From: Dugong dugon
Lineage: Eukaryota; Chordata; Mammalia; Sirenia; Dugongidae
DNA: 64,000 bases
Direction of reading: 5' to 3'
Assembly (NCBI GenBank): GCA_030035585.1
Contig: CM057462.1
Location: 99,469,234 to 99,533,233, forward strand
The notes beneath the pieces are model-generated. The model saw only the letters and a list, made by a program, of their open reading frames with translations. It did no database searches and was not told the DNA's origin. Position 1 is the stretch's first letter. Each line of letters opens with the position of its first letter. Positions 25,968 through 38,112 of this stretch are shown one piece after another. The position numbers were made by a program, and so were the translations under genes.

Positions 25968-26208
25968 GTGGTTAAGAGCACAGACTTTGTAGTCAGATTA
26001 CTTGGTTTCAGTTGCTGGCTCTTCTACCTTACTATCTGTGTGAACCTACTCAAGTTACTTGATCTCTCTATGCCTCAGTTTCGCCATATATTAAAATCAT
26101 AGGATTGTTTTGAAGAACAAATGAATCGATATATGTAAAATTGCTTAAACAGTACCTAGCACATGGTAAGTACTCAATCAATGTTAGGTATTGTAATAAT
26201 ATGATAAT
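25968..26208 (+). repeat. MIR SINE
   Basis: agtggttaagagcacagact, a central ctactcaagttacttgatct and tgcctcagtttcgccatata, then tagcacatggtaagtactca: full MIR order. Confidence 0.8.
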
Positions 26209-26333
26209 AGCGACCATATAGGACAGAGTAGAACTGCCCCATAGGGTTTTCAAGGAGTAGCTGGTGGATTTGAACTGCCAACCTTTCAGTTAGCAGCTGA
26301 GCTCTTAACCACTGTGCCACCAGGGCTTCTGCA
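26209..26333 (-). mobile_element. AfroSINE-type SINE lacking its 3' end, with perfect 15-bp duplication
   Basis: Minus strand runs from gccctggtggcacagtgg to ggtcgctat and stops there; the usual gagtcagaatcgactc core and tail are absent. taataatatgataat flanks both sides (26194-26208, 26334-26348). It is inserted at the end of a MIR. Confidence 0.92.
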
Positions 26334-27674
26334 TAATAATATGATAATTATTATTATAAAATTAGATTTGATGAGTGTATATCTATTTGGCTGTCAAAAT
26401 CCTATTAAATATGTTCAGATGCCATGTAAATATTAGCTATTTTAATAATAAATTATAATAATGTTTAATACATCGATGCTAATTATATACTTATGTATAA
26501 GTAACTAAAATTGTAGTAAAAGCCCTCTTTTTCTTTATCTACAGAACTTCTTAGTTGGGAGTATAGGATGAAAGGGTGGGGAATTGAGAAAGTGTGCAAG
26601 TAGAGAGGAGGAATAAGATCAAATACGTTTGATTGCTGTAGAGTGGAAAAAGAATGTTAAAGCAGATATGATTTAGAAATGTAGTAATTATCTGTCAAAG
26701 GAAGACATGAGAAGGTGAGGCTGGTGGTTTAATTCTACTCCAGGGACAATTGGATTCCTATAGAAGCTCTAGGCCATATCCAAAGAGTACTCCTTTCCAT
26801 GGAATATGTGAGTAGCAAAGTAGCCTCATCATAAATGAGTGAGGTTCCTTTAAATTCACAGATGTGGGGCTGAGCCTGGAGGCTCAACTCGCTTCAACTT
26901 TTAAAAGTGTAGATGCTTCTGTCATTTGTCAGAACCACTACTCCATTCAACAGAAAAATCTGTTGCATCACCCTTTTGTCCTCAATCCCCAGTCTGCCTT
27001 ATGGTTTTCTTACCACTACTTCAGCCCCAGGCACCCCGATTCTCTTAAAAGATGCTCTACAACCTGGCTTCACTGTGTTTGTGCAGCCATCTGTGGCACA
27101 GCCAAAGGCGTCTTGCGACCCAGTCAAGTGACTGTGGGACTGTCAACTCTCTTCTATTCCTACTGGTGAACAGCGACAATAGTCTGATCAGGGCCACCAA
27201 GTCATAAAAGAAATTCAGTGGTAATTCTTATTCCCCCTTTTAATTGCTACGATTAATGAATAAACTCAGGTGTTCATTTATCTTTCTGAGGTTAATATTT
27301 TTAGCGCCTAAACTAGAGAAGCTAAAATGATTCAATCATCCTTTGAACGTAGATGAATATGAAAGTGGGTGTTCAAATTTTAGAGATAAATTACAGCAAT
27401 GTTAATTACCCTCTTTGCCAGGTGCTACTGTATTCAGCAGTGTATCCTGGGGGCACAAGCTGATGTATTAGCTCTGAATATTGTAGGCATTTGCTTACAG
27501 AAGTCTGATAGTGATAACATTTCTCTCCACTAGAGTAGAGAGCCTGAGTGCTTTTGCAGAATATATAACAGCATATCAAAATTTAAAGTGCAAAACAGCT
27601 TTTATTTCAAACTTTTTGTGACTTGCTCTATGACTTTAAAAAACCCTCAGAATACTTGAGGAGGGACATAATCT

Positions 27675-27925
27675 ATAGCAGGGTATCTCAAAGCATGTTA
27701 AAAAAACAGTAGCCTTTCAAGATACTCTGCACACACACACAAATTCCACAAAAATGTTTGGAGAGTCACCTTGCTTCATTAGTATATTAAAAGCTCCTAG
27801 AAAAACTACACTAAAGAAATGTTTATTTGTTTAATTTGGCATTTCCCAAACACATTTGACCATGTAACTATCAGAATAAGCTATCAGAATAAGTTTTCTG
27901 CAGAACACAGTAGTCTACAGCAGAT
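27675..27925 (+). mobile_element. possible hAT-type MITE (MER20-like)
   Basis: agcagggtatctcaaagcat, aaaatgtttggagagtcacc and ggcatttcccaaacacattt resemble MER20-type text; diverged. Confidence 0.4.
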
Positions 27926-28774
27926 ATGCCTAGATCCAGTGTAAAACAAAATTAATCAACAATAAAAGGAAATTTGTATTCAAAAGTCAATGGTTTGCCC
28001 TCGGATTTTGCCTATTTGTCATGTTGATACCATTAGGTTATGTTATGTCCGGGTAAGGAAGTTGATAATGCCAAATGCAGTTGTTCTTGAATTATTCTGT
28101 GTCTGTTAGTCCTCAAAACCCAGAAAAGAGAGCAAGCAGTAAGGATGTGGAGGGCATTAATCATCCAGTGAAGGATACATAGTTATAGCTTTAATTTTTC
28201 ACCAGTTCTACTTGGTATACTAAAGATCACGAGTTTTTGTGCTTACTGCTGATCCTAGTCAAGGATTTATGATACGGAAGAGTATGAGGTCATATATTGT
28301 AATTTTCCAAGGCCCTAATTATAAGCGTTACATTGCAATACCACAGTATCCATTCATCAATTATTATGCTTAATTCAGATTTGTTTTCAATTTGTATCAC
28401 AACAGGAATGTTAGTTATTAGTGCTTAGGATTTAATTAAATATTAAATCACAGCCAGCTTGAAAATTTTCAGCTGGTTCGTTTACTGCACGATAGAATAG
28501 AGAAGTGTTAGAACACTGTGTCAACTCAGGTTTCTATGGTGCTCTATGTTTTGTTTACATGTCTGCACCCGGAACTAGAACTGATGCAAGCAAGTGTTTT
28601 GCAACTGGAAGGTCTTAACCAGCTTATACTCAAATATCAGTTTGTAGGTTTATATAAGCAGAGCGCAGCCAATTAGCGTGCCAAGCATTTCATCACAAGT
28701 GATTTATTTTTTATATCTCATTTCTTGTCATAAATCTGCTCTCGTGTATTAATAAATCTTCTTCTCTATTTTAG

Positions 28775-28847
28775 GACTATTGAAAAAACTGACTACTCTA
28801 AAAGTAGATGACAATCAGCTTACAATGCTACCCAATACAATCGGAAA
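28775..28847 (+). CDS. LRRC7: LRRC7 exon (LRR), window exon 3
   Basis: Seventy-three nt. The first two bases complete a glycine codon begun in the previous exon, and the last two begin an asparagine codon completed at 41520. It encodes [20 protein letters not shown] then TIG, a canonical LRR. The acceptor is cttctctattttag|GA and the donor GGAAA|GTAAGTG, close to consensus. It is isolated between introns of about 6.9 kb and 12.7 kb. Confidence 0.95.
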
Positions 28848-29228
28848 GTAAGTGCCAATGTTTCACACCAGTTTCTAAAGCCGGAAACAAAAGCATATAT
28901 TGCTTTTTCTACTTCAAAATATTTTCTGCATTAGATACCAATAATCTTTTTGGTATGTCGACTTATTTTAGACCATATTTTATTTATATATATGTATGTA
29001 TCTTATATTTATTTTTATATCTGAACATTGCACACTGGCCCTTCTGTGCCTGCAATAAGCCAGGCTTTTTCCCACCTCAGGATATTCTTACTTGTTGTTA
29101 CCTCTACCTGAAATATTTTTCCCTCACTCTTTACAAAGCTGACTACTTCTCATCTTTTAGGACCACATTTTTAAACTTTAGCATTCAAATTAGTTGGGAA
29201 TTTTCTTTAAAGGGCAGATCCTGACCCA

Positions 29229-29340
29229 GCAGATCTGGAACCTGAGGGACCTAAAATTCTGTATTTATTACAAGATCCCAGGTGATGTCAGTGCTGTAGG
29301 TTCATGGACAACACTTTGATTAACAAAGCTCTATGTCTGG
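29229..29340 (+). mobile_element. MER5-like MITE fragment
   Basis: gcagatctggaacctgaggg, ttacaagatcccaggtgatg and ggacaacactttgattaaca follow the MER5 pattern. Confidence 0.5.
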
Positions 29341-29344
29341 ATTA

Positions 29345-29553
29345 AGGAGCCCTGGTGGCGCAACAGTTAAGTGCTCGGATGCTAACTAAAAGGTCTGTGG
29401 TTAGAACCCACACAGCGGCTCAACAGGAGAAAGACCTGCTGATCTGCTCCCATAAAGATTTCAGCCTAGAAAACCCCATGGAACAGTTCTACTCTGCCAC
29501 ATGGGGTCCCTATGAGTGGAAATCCACTCGACGACACCCAACAACAACATGTC
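29345..29553 (+). mobile_element. AfroSINE-type SINE, full body, RTE-like tail
   Basis: Head aggagccctggtggcgcaac, core ctatgagtggaaatccactc, tail acacccaacaacaaca of the RTE type. Confidence 0.92.
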
Positions 29554-30631
29554 CAGATCTAAATATCACCTCTACGGGGAGGCCTTTCCTGAATGTCCTG
29601 TCAAATTAAGTTTCTTCTACGAACACGAACACTCCGGCAGATTTTCTCTGTCCCCGTTCCTGTTTTGTCTCCTTTACAGCACTTTTCACAATTTACAATT
29701 GTATATTTTCCAAGTCATCTTATTTCTTTATTCTGTCTCATAAGTGCATATACCACAGCTCAATTAAGATGATTTTTGCACGGCAGCTGCAAAATTGTAA
29801 AAGCTTTTTAAAAATTACAAGCATGCGATTCTAGTTTACTTTTGGTTTTGATTCCTATCCAGTTCTGGGTTAATGAATGTTCTTCAGTAAGAAGATGAGA
29901 TTATCAAAGATTAATGAAGTCTGTGATGAGTATGGCTGCATTTCTAGGACTCTTATGCTCTTACTTTCCCACTAAATGCCTTGATTTAAAGTGAAAATAC
30001 AAAATAAAAAATGGGGAAATCATGCAAGTGAATATGGATGCTAGGTTATTTAGCATTCACATACTTAGTTTTATTTTCATTTTCTTTTTTTACGATAATT
30101 ATCTTGCCCTTAAAAGTACAAACAAGATTTATCAAAGATAAATGGGCTTATTCAGTTCAAAGGTTGATTACTTGTTTAGAAGTTTAAAGGTTAAGAATCC
30201 ATCGTAAGAGCTCATTTTTTAGTGATTTTTCAATGCCATTGTCTTCCTGCGATTATTGCTTCAGGGAAAAGACAAAGGAAGTATTGGAGGGATTGACTAA
30301 AAAAAAAAAAAGTACGAATAAAGCAATAATATTTTATAACGACTTTGTTCACCTTAGAGAATTCATAAATTGCTAGATCAGAAGTTTAATTCAAGGGCTA
30401 GAGATAAAATTTGATTATGATCCTATCAAATGGTACCCCAGATCATATGAGGAAAGCATTTTATAAATGGTGGAATAATCTCTAATTTGTTATGAAACAT
30501 TCTCCCTAAAATTCTAGGCCCCCAAATCCCAGAAATGTTAAGCCAGCTGCAGTCATTAGAAATATCCTGACTCTATAGATAAATTGTTTCAATATGTTGA
30601 GCTTGTCTTTGGTAATTTTTTTTAAAAAAAT

Positions 30632-30830
30632 TTATTGTGAAAGATATGTAACAAAACGTTTGCCATTTCCATCATTTTTGTGTACAATTCAGTGACATTA
30701 ACTATAATCGCCATGTTGTGCAACCATCATCACTATCAGTTTCCACATTTTTTTCATCACACTTAACACAAACCCAGTAACCCCTTAAGCAATAGTTCCC
30801 CTGTCTTTAATAGTACTACCATTAAAAATT
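30632..30830. mobile_element. ancient L1 3'-end-like fragment
   Basis: tattgtgaaagatatgtaac, tgtacaattcagtgacatta and gttgtgcaaccatcatcact are typical of old L1M-type 3' sequence. Confidence 0.6.
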
Positions 30831-31504
30831 ACTGGAATAAGTTATTTTCAACATTTTTCACATTCTGTTGAAATGCATTCTGTGTCTTTTGTGCCATATG
30901 ACTTGTTAAATTGGTTATTTCTGTTGTTGAAGCTTAATCTGTGCCCAGCAATTCCAGCAGCTCTAAGAATTGAATGTGAAGTGATAATAGTGATAATAAA
31001 TGACAATTTTTGTGTGCTCACAAAGTTCCAGATACTTTTACATGCATTGTCTTATTTAGTTAAAGGTCCCATTAGCGCTATTCAATATGTATATATCCCT
31101 ATCAACAGATACGGAAACTGAGGCTGAGAGAGGTTATCAGACCTCAAAGCCAAGCTGTTAATAATTAAACTATATATGATGCTTCTCAGTATATGTGATA
31201 GTTAATTCACACGTCATAAATGACTTTTCATATTTGGTAATTTGATGGACCCTATTGCTCTAGAGGCAAAAGGTCTTCCATAAGACATGAAACTGCATGT
31301 TGTGACTTCTTTTTCTTAGCTGTAGTCTTGAACAAAAACAAAGAAAATTCAGACATATGAATGAATGTTTTAAAAAGTCATCCTCTCACGAAGTATATTC
31401 AGTAGAAAGACCAATGCGCTGGGAATTATAAAATCTAAGTAGTTGTGCAAAGCTGGATAAGTCCCTTCTTCTCCATGAGCCTCAGACTCATGAGGGGTAG
31501 TACA

Positions 31505-31625
31505 AGGAGCACTGGCTTGGGAACCAAACAGCATGGGTGGTGGGCATGAACCATGGCTATGCCACTTACTGTGTGAACTTTGGCAAATTACTTAACCTCC
31601 CCGTGACTCAGCTTCCTCATTTATA
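31505..31625 (+). repeat. MIR SINE
   Basis: gagcactggcttgggaacca, gccacttactgtgtgaactt and gactcagcttcctcatttat. Confidence 0.7.
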
Positions 31626-32047
31626 ATTTCCATATACATCTAAAATTCTTTATATCTTTGATCGAGATGTATAATCTGTAACTGATGTCAATATTCTAGA
31701 TGGTAAATTCCAGTAGTCTACTTGCTAGACTGTTGTAATAGCAAGAAGATAAGTAAATTTATTTCTAGATATCTGAATGCTAAGCACCCTGCTTCCTTCT
31801 GCCACCTAATCATGGAGGGACATGCAAAAAGCAAGTAATGTACATGACTCTGGGGAGGAAAACTTGGGAGTTGGAGAACTTGCTTCATTATATACCCATT
31901 TGTACTTTTTGAATTTTGTACCATGTAAATGTATTTGTTATCTACTAAAAAACTTAAAAAAAAAATACATATATACAAACACTTCACTAGATAAAACCCA
32001 AATTCCTTTGCAATAATATTCAAATCTTTGTATAGTCTAGTCTAGAC

Positions 32048-32233
32048 TAGTGGTTCTCAGCATGTGATTCCCCACACCAGCACCATTAGTCTAACCTAGG
32101 AACTTGTTAGAAATGCAGATTTTCAGCAACCACCACAGACTTACTGAATCAGAAACTGGGCATCTGACAGGAAACCTGGGTATTAACAAGCCCCCAGGGG
32201 ATTCTGATGCACAATAAAATTTGAGAGCCACAG
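32048..32233 (+). mobile_element. MER5A hAT MITE, nearly complete
   Basis: Starts tagtggttctcagcatgtga and ends aatttgagagccaca, the MER5A terminal inverted repeats. Flanked by gtctagac / gtctagat (32040-32047, 32234-32241), an 8-bp hAT duplication with one mismatch. Confidence 0.85.
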
Positions 32234-32349
32234 GTCTAGATTTAGATTACTTTTACAATTGTCAGCTAACTCCCTTCTCAAACCCTATTCCATTGTGCCT
32301 GAATCAAAGTTACTTGGGATATCTGCTGAAAATGAAGCTTCCTTTGAAA

Positions 32350-32575
32350 GGAAGTTTAGCTTACTGGTTAGGTACTTTGGATCTGGAGCCAGACCCTATG
32401 GGTTCAAACTTCTCTCTTTTATATGCTATTGGGTAACATAGAGCTTCAGTTCCTTCCTTAGTAAAATCTAGTAATAATGCCTATTTATGAGGATGTTGCA
32501 AGTATTAAATGTGTTAATAAATGAAAAAGTCTTAGAACAATGCCTACTACAACAACACATATTCAATGGATGTTT
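32350..32575 (+). repeat. MIR SINE
   Basis: ggtactttggatctggagcc, aggatgttgcaagtattaaa and a Cys-poor AT-rich 3' end follow MIR order. Confidence 0.65.
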
Positions 32576-32883
32576 TAGAAAAAATAAAATCCAATAAAGT
32601 AAAAGATTATTGACTTAGTGAATTTGAATTTCTGGGGTTTGGATCCAAGAAATATACGTTTACTGTTTTTACGACTTCATTCCTCTCTGTCCTACCCACG
32701 CAGACCTCTGAAGCTTCTTCTTCTAAATTAAAAGTTTTAGCCCACTTACAAACTAGACCAGCAATTCCCAAATTATCTTCCTCAGAACAGTCATTACTTG
32801 AGATATTAGATACTGAGATATTTGTAGGTAAATTATTAAAGCAGGTTTCATCAGCAAATAAGTTTTTGGGACTCTATATAAGT

Positions 32884-32962
32884 TGGACCGGGCAGTGTTT
32901 TGTTCTGTAGTAAATAGGGTCCCTATGAGTCAGAACTGACTCTACGCCACCTAACAACAACA
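32884..32962 (+). mobile_element. RTE-type LINE 3' end, extreme 5' truncation
   Basis: ggaccgggcagtgttttgtt to cgccacctaacaacaaca, only about 80 bp of the RTE terminus in sense orientation. Confidence 0.85.
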
Positions 32963-33154
32963 TGTAAGTCAGAGAAACACTACTAACTTGTTATGTTTCT
33001 CAATTCTTATATTAGTGTATTGTTTATCTTTTGAATCATCATTTAACTTTTCAATTATTTTGCCATGTCTTCCCAAATAGAACATAGGCTCTTTGAGGGC
33101 CGGGATTATGTCTTAAATGTTTTAATCTCTCCATCACTGTACCTAGGCAATATA

Positions 33155-33355
33155 GCATGGGGGAATGTTTGTAGGCCTTGGAGCTAGACTTGAGTTTGAA
33201 TCCTGGCTTCTCCACCCATTTATTAATTGACCTAGGGCAAGTCACTTCATACCTCAGAGCCTCAGTTTTCTCATCTGTAAAATGGAAATAATAATACGTT
33301 TTAGAGGTTTGTGTGATAATTAGTAGTACACAATTAGCCTTCAATAAATTACAAT
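33155..33355 (+). repeat. MIR SINE
   Basis: tggagctagacttgagtttg, ctagggcaagtcacttcata and ctcatctgtaaaatggaaat: a well preserved MIR. Confidence 0.85.
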
Positions 33356-34618
33356 CATTAGTAGTAGTAGTAGTACACAAAAAGATATTTGATTTATTAT
33401 TGTTTGTGATCATTTTTGTGTGAGGATTAGTGATATAACATGAATGAAATATCTAATTCTTTAAAAAATGTGATGATGCATATTTTAAACTTATAAAATT
33501 TACTCTTATGAAGAGAGGTGTTTGAAATCGTTTCCATGTATTTTGGCAGAGTCCTCAAGAATAAACTGTTTAGAATCATAGTATTTGTTTGCCAAGCTAA
33601 AAGACCTGAAGAGAAAAATTTAAAACACAAAAGAAAAATTTTAATGTAGTTTCCGAAGTGACAGAGATATCTTCACAAACATAAATGTTATTGATAAAAG
33701 TACAGAGAACGGATTAAATGGAATTTCATGGCTGGTTGCATGAAATTTCAGTCAAAGTACAAAACCAGCACTGAGCAACGACATTCATTTAAGAGCCATC
33801 CTCCTCCGCTATCTGTTTCCTACTAACTCTCTGCCCTCGGATTTTAGGATTGTGGCCATTTATGGGTTGTGGACAAATTATAATTGCATGAAATGTTTCC
33901 ATATTTTGGCTGGTTAAGAAACCTTTCAACATCCTAACTTGAAGCATAAAGAATCTTTTCTTTAAATGTGTTTTGGCAGTGAATAAAGCTATTTTCTACT
34001 CCTAGGTTGCATATCTGTTCACTAAAAAAAATAATTTTAAACAACATTTTGCATTTCGGTGCTATTTTCCTCTTATGATCTAAAAAATATAATTTTTTTT
34101 TTTGCAAATTTTCTTTCCATTTAATCTCAATAGTTTCCCAAAGACTGTGAAGGGAGGTAAATGTTACTGTTTTGGAAAGATGGGAGAAATTGGAACAAAG
34201 GAAAAGTATATAGTCTGTATGAGAATATTAACTATGCTTAAAAACAGTCAGAATAGGTATTTCATTGATAAACTCTCTGACTGCTGTATTTCTATCACTT
34301 GCTGTTTCTAAAAGTTTTAAATGAATTTGGCTTAGGCTATAGGATTTAGTACAATAACTGGGTGACTTTAGTAAACACTATAGAAAAGAATTAGTCTGAC
34401 TAAATTTTGTTAATTTCTTGTTATTGTGTAAAAGCAGCCCAAATGACTTACCTAATGTTAAAGAGAAAATGAAGGATGGAATCTAAAACTTGATTCCTAG
34501 CCTAAATTAAGTGAAATTGATCTTATAGTCTCTGAAAATGTGGATAACGACAACAGCTACGTAGTGTTCAATGTGTCCTGTTCTAAGTGCTTTATGTATA
34601 TTAACTCCTTTACATGTA

Positions 34619-35817
34619 CAGGTAGTCCCCGACTTACAGTGGGGTTTTATTCTGACAACTACTCCGTTGTAAGTCAATTCTGACAGAAGTTGAATACTGT
34701 ATTATTATTATTATTTAGTTTTCATTATTATTGCCTTTTATTAGCAGTATCTTTATAAATCTGATCTTCGTCTTTGGGAGTTGAAAAATTACATCTGAGA
34801 ATGATAATGTCAGCAAGTTATGTGCTGCAACATTGTATGTAGTATATATTACTAATGATGTGTAGGTGCTGTTGAGTTACTTCCAACTCATAGTGACCTA
34901 TATACAACAGAACGAAACACTGCCCAGTCCTGCACCATCCTCACAATTGTTGCTGTGCTTGAGCCCATCATTGCAGCCACTGTGTCAATCCATCTCATTG
35001 AGGGTCTTCCTCTATTTTTCTGTCTACTTTACCAAGAGTGATGTCCTTCTCCAGGGACTAGTCTCTCCTGAGAACGTGTCCAAAGGACATGAGATGGAAT
35101 TCTCACCATCCTTGCTTCTAAGAAGCATTCTGGCTATACTTCTTCTGGGGCATACCTGCTCATTCTTCTGGTAGTCCATGGTGTATTCAATATTCTACGC
35201 CAATAATTCAAAGGCATCAATTCTTCTTCTGTCTTCCTTATTCATTGTCCAGCTTTCACATGCACAAGGTGATTGAAAATGCCACGGCTTCGGTCAAGCA
35301 CACCTTGTCCTCAAAGTGACATCTTTGCTTTTTAACACTTTGAAGAGATCTTTTGCAGCAGATTTGCCCAGTGCAATATGTTGTTTGATTTCTTGACTGC
35401 TGCTTCTATGTGTGTTGATTGTGGATCCAAGTAAAATGAAATCCTTGACAACTTCAATATCTTCTCTGTTTATCATGATGTTGCTTATTGTTGTAAGGAT
35501 TTTTGTTTTCTTTATGTTTTGTTTCCTTTACGTTGAGGAGCAATCCATATTGAAGGCTGCAGTCTTTGATCTTCATCAGTAAGTGCTTCAAGTCCTGTTT
35601 GTTTTAGAAAACAAGGTTGTATCATCTTCATATTGCAAGTTGTTAATGAGTCTTCCTCCAATCCTGATGCCGGATTCTTCTTCATATAGTCCAGCTTCTT
35701 ATTTTATTTGCTCAGCTTACAGATTGAATACTAGTGATAAGATGTACCAAAAAAAAGAAGACCTTTGTAAATGCAGTTTGTCGTAACTTAAATACGTGGT
35801 AAGTTGGGGACTACTTG
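34619..35817. mobile_element. Tigger-type (TcMar) MITE hosting an RTE insertion
   Basis: Terminal inverted repeats: CAGGTAGTCCCCGACTTAC at the left; the right end is gtaagttggggactacttg. Both ends are flanked by TA (34617-34618, 35818-35819). Only about 330 bp is transposon; the rest is the RTE at 34861-35729. No transposase text remains. Confidence 0.88.
34861..35729 (-). mobile_element. RTE-type LINE 3' portion, inserted in a Tigger
   Basis: Minus-strand text matches the other RTE copies (for example cctggagaaggacatcactc). It encodes broken reverse-transcriptase-flanking sequence (EDIEVVKDFILLGSTIN). A likely target duplication actaatgat / actagtgat flanks it (34851-34859, 35730-35738). 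Confidence 0.85.
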
Positions 35818-36330
35818 TATTTAGTCCTTATAACAGATGGTTAGTACTGTTTTCACTGACTTTCTCCCAGTGATGAACCTGAGGTACAGATTAATTGAGT
35901 AACTTGATTAGAGTCTTGCCACTAGTAAGTGTTAAGAGTCCAGACTTGAATCCCTGCTATCTGGCCTAAGAGCTTGGCCTCTTAACCAATATTGTGACTA
36001 TACTGTCACTTTTAGGCAGTGGCTACTTAAATAGCTTGCCTTTGCCAAACAATTTTTATATCTATCTCTTTACTATATCCCTTTCTGCTAAATCTCTGCT
36101 AATACAATAACAAATCTTCATTGTCATATGAAATTTGTCCAGCTCACATGTGATTTTACACTTTGCTGACTAACTAGCAGGCAGTTCTATTTGCATGACA
36201 CAACCTATTTTAAAAAGAAAATACCACAGGATAATTTTTACATATTTCAGAAACAGACGTTACAAGATTTGTTTATTTCAGGCTCCTCTCCCATTACTAG
36301 TAACAGGCCATTTTAATCATTGACATATAT

Positions 36331-36500
36331 AGCAAAACCGACGAAAGCCAGAACCTGTCAGAGAAGGAAACCTCAAATATTTTCCACTGAAATGAGTGAT
36401 AAAAAAGTGGTAAAACTGCACCTTGTCAAAGGTGGAAAACTTGTGAGACCCAGAAAAACAAGGCAGTCCCACCGAGTTCTGGCCCTCACAGGTTTCCTCT
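36331..36500 (+). mobile_element. terminal-inverted-repeat element, copy 1 (family not recognised)
   Basis: About 170 bp. It shares gccagaacctgtcagagaag, cctcaaatattttccact, ctgtcaaaggtggaaaact-type text and a ctcacaggtttc end with the inverted copy at 50414-50601. Ends are more diverged than in copy 2. Confidence 0.7.
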
Positions 36501-37224
36501 ATACGGAATGCCATATCTATACCAGGGGCTTAGCGTACGCTATCTCATTTAATCTCTATAGGAACTATATGTTAGGCATCATTGACCTATTTTACAGATG
36601 ATAAAACAAAGATTAAAAGTAGGTAAAGGTCATTCAGCTATTAAGTGGTCATGCTAGAATTGGAACTCAAGACTGTCTGCATATTTGCCACTAAATTACA
36701 CTACTTATGTTAAAGTTAAAAGTGAATTAAGAAGGTAAAGCCTAAAGCCATTTACGTGTATGCTTATTTATATCTACATTCACAGAAGATTTAATGATAT
36801 TTAATGGTATTTAATGGTCACAAATGATTTTAAAGTGAAATTATAGAGTATCTGTGTAATATATTCACACTTCCTCTTCCCTATTAGCCTAAGTAATTGA
36901 GGGTTAATGGTGCAGTAACATCTTCCCAATCAAGAGTAATTCAGGAAGACCAAACTGGATTAGAGAAAATTGTATAGTAGAGATTATTTTTAGGAAATGA
37001 CGGTGATATTGTTGTTTGATTCCAAGCATTGCTACCTCCAGCAGCATCACTTATACTGCCACATCACCTAAGACAAAGCCTTACTAAGCACAACTCTGGT
37101 AGTATTTTTATGGGTTTTATCTGTTATTGGCATATGTATTGTGTGTGTTTAAATGTTTTCAAGGACTTTAAATTTTGCAACACAAAGCTGCAAATTTTAA
37201 AACTCCTAGGTAATATAGATCCCA

Positions 37225-37365
37225 GCAGCATCTACACCACCTAGGAGTTGGTTACAAATGCAGGATTTGGGCCCCACCCCAAATTGTTGAATCTGAATTT
37301 ACAAGTTAGCAAGTTCCCCAGTGGTTTATGTGCACTCTGAAGTTTGGCCAGGACTGCTTTAAAGC
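37225..37365 (+). mobile_element. MER5-like MITE fragment
   Basis: cagcagcatctacaccacct, acaaatgcaggatttgggcc, caagttccccagtggtttat and gaagtttggccaggactgct. Confidence 0.65.
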
Positions 37366-37953
37366 ACATTGAGTCACCTTTGCAATTTGTTTTTATTTTT
37401 AATGCATGCAATTATACAGATATAACTTCTAAAACAAAAGGTAACTTTGGTTCTATCTTTTGACTTAATTATTACAAATACCAGTGATAATCTGAGTAAA
37501 TATAATATAACTCGTTTTCATACAGGATCCTGTGTTAGAACACCTTGAGTGATGTCTAACATGATAACCATAAATAAAGTCAGCCGAAATTGTAGGTTAT
37601 GAGTTTGAGTCTTTGGAATGTCATGGATCACTGAGGAATATATGTTTTGCACCTACTAGCTCTTCTCTATAATACAGCCATGTAAAATACTTTCTCTCTG
37701 TAAATTATTAATTGAGTGTAACCCATTGTGTGGTAAAATTTTTGTCTTTTTAATACAGGCAGTCCTTATTTTTCATGGTAGCGTGAGACTGTAAAAGTGA
37801 CTGTGCAAGCTGATACCATGCGAAGCAATCTTAATAATCAGTGGGAAAAATTATGACGGTCTTGAAAAATTTTTGTCAAAACATAAAAAAACTCTTACTG
37901 TTGGTTATAAATATACAGGGAAATGGAAAAATAGTAAAACTAATATTCATTTA

Positions 37954-38112
37954 CCAAACTCCATTGCCATCGAGTTGATTCCAAGTCATAGCCACCGCAT
38001 AAGACAGAGCAGAACTACCCCCATAGAGTTTCCAAGGAATGGCTGGTGAATTTGAACTGCCAACCTTTTGAGTCAGCAGCTGAGCTCTTAACCACTGCAC
38101 CACCAGGACGCC
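37954..38112 (-). mobile_element. AfroSINE-type SINE, short class, inside Tigger
   Basis: Minus strand head ggcgtcctggtggtgcagtg. Flanked by taatattcatt-like / aatattcagt text, a probable target duplication. Confidence 0.88.

Larger units (their letters stand above)
21907..28774 (+). other. LRRC7 intron, window exons 2 to 3
   Basis: Contains a MER5-like fragment (22690), a HAL1/L1-like A-rich segment (22895-25290) split by an SINE (24542), a MIR (25968) with an SINE at its end (26209) and a MITE-like fragment (27675). Nothing recognised in 21907-22680, 25300-25960, 26350-27670 or 27930-28774. Confidence 0.8.
29025..29760 (+). mobile_element. L2 LINE 3' end, interrupted
   Basis: ctctacctgaaatatttttc and gactacttctcatcttttag precede the interruption; ggggaggcctttcctgaatg, cagcacttttcacaatttac and ttctttattctgtctc follow it. 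A MER5-like piece and an SINE sit in between. Confidence 0.7.

Noticed and set aside
32884-32962. plus-strand RTE end as a SINE copy
   Set aside because: It contains ggaccgggcagtgttttgtt, which belongs to the LINE and not to the SINE body.
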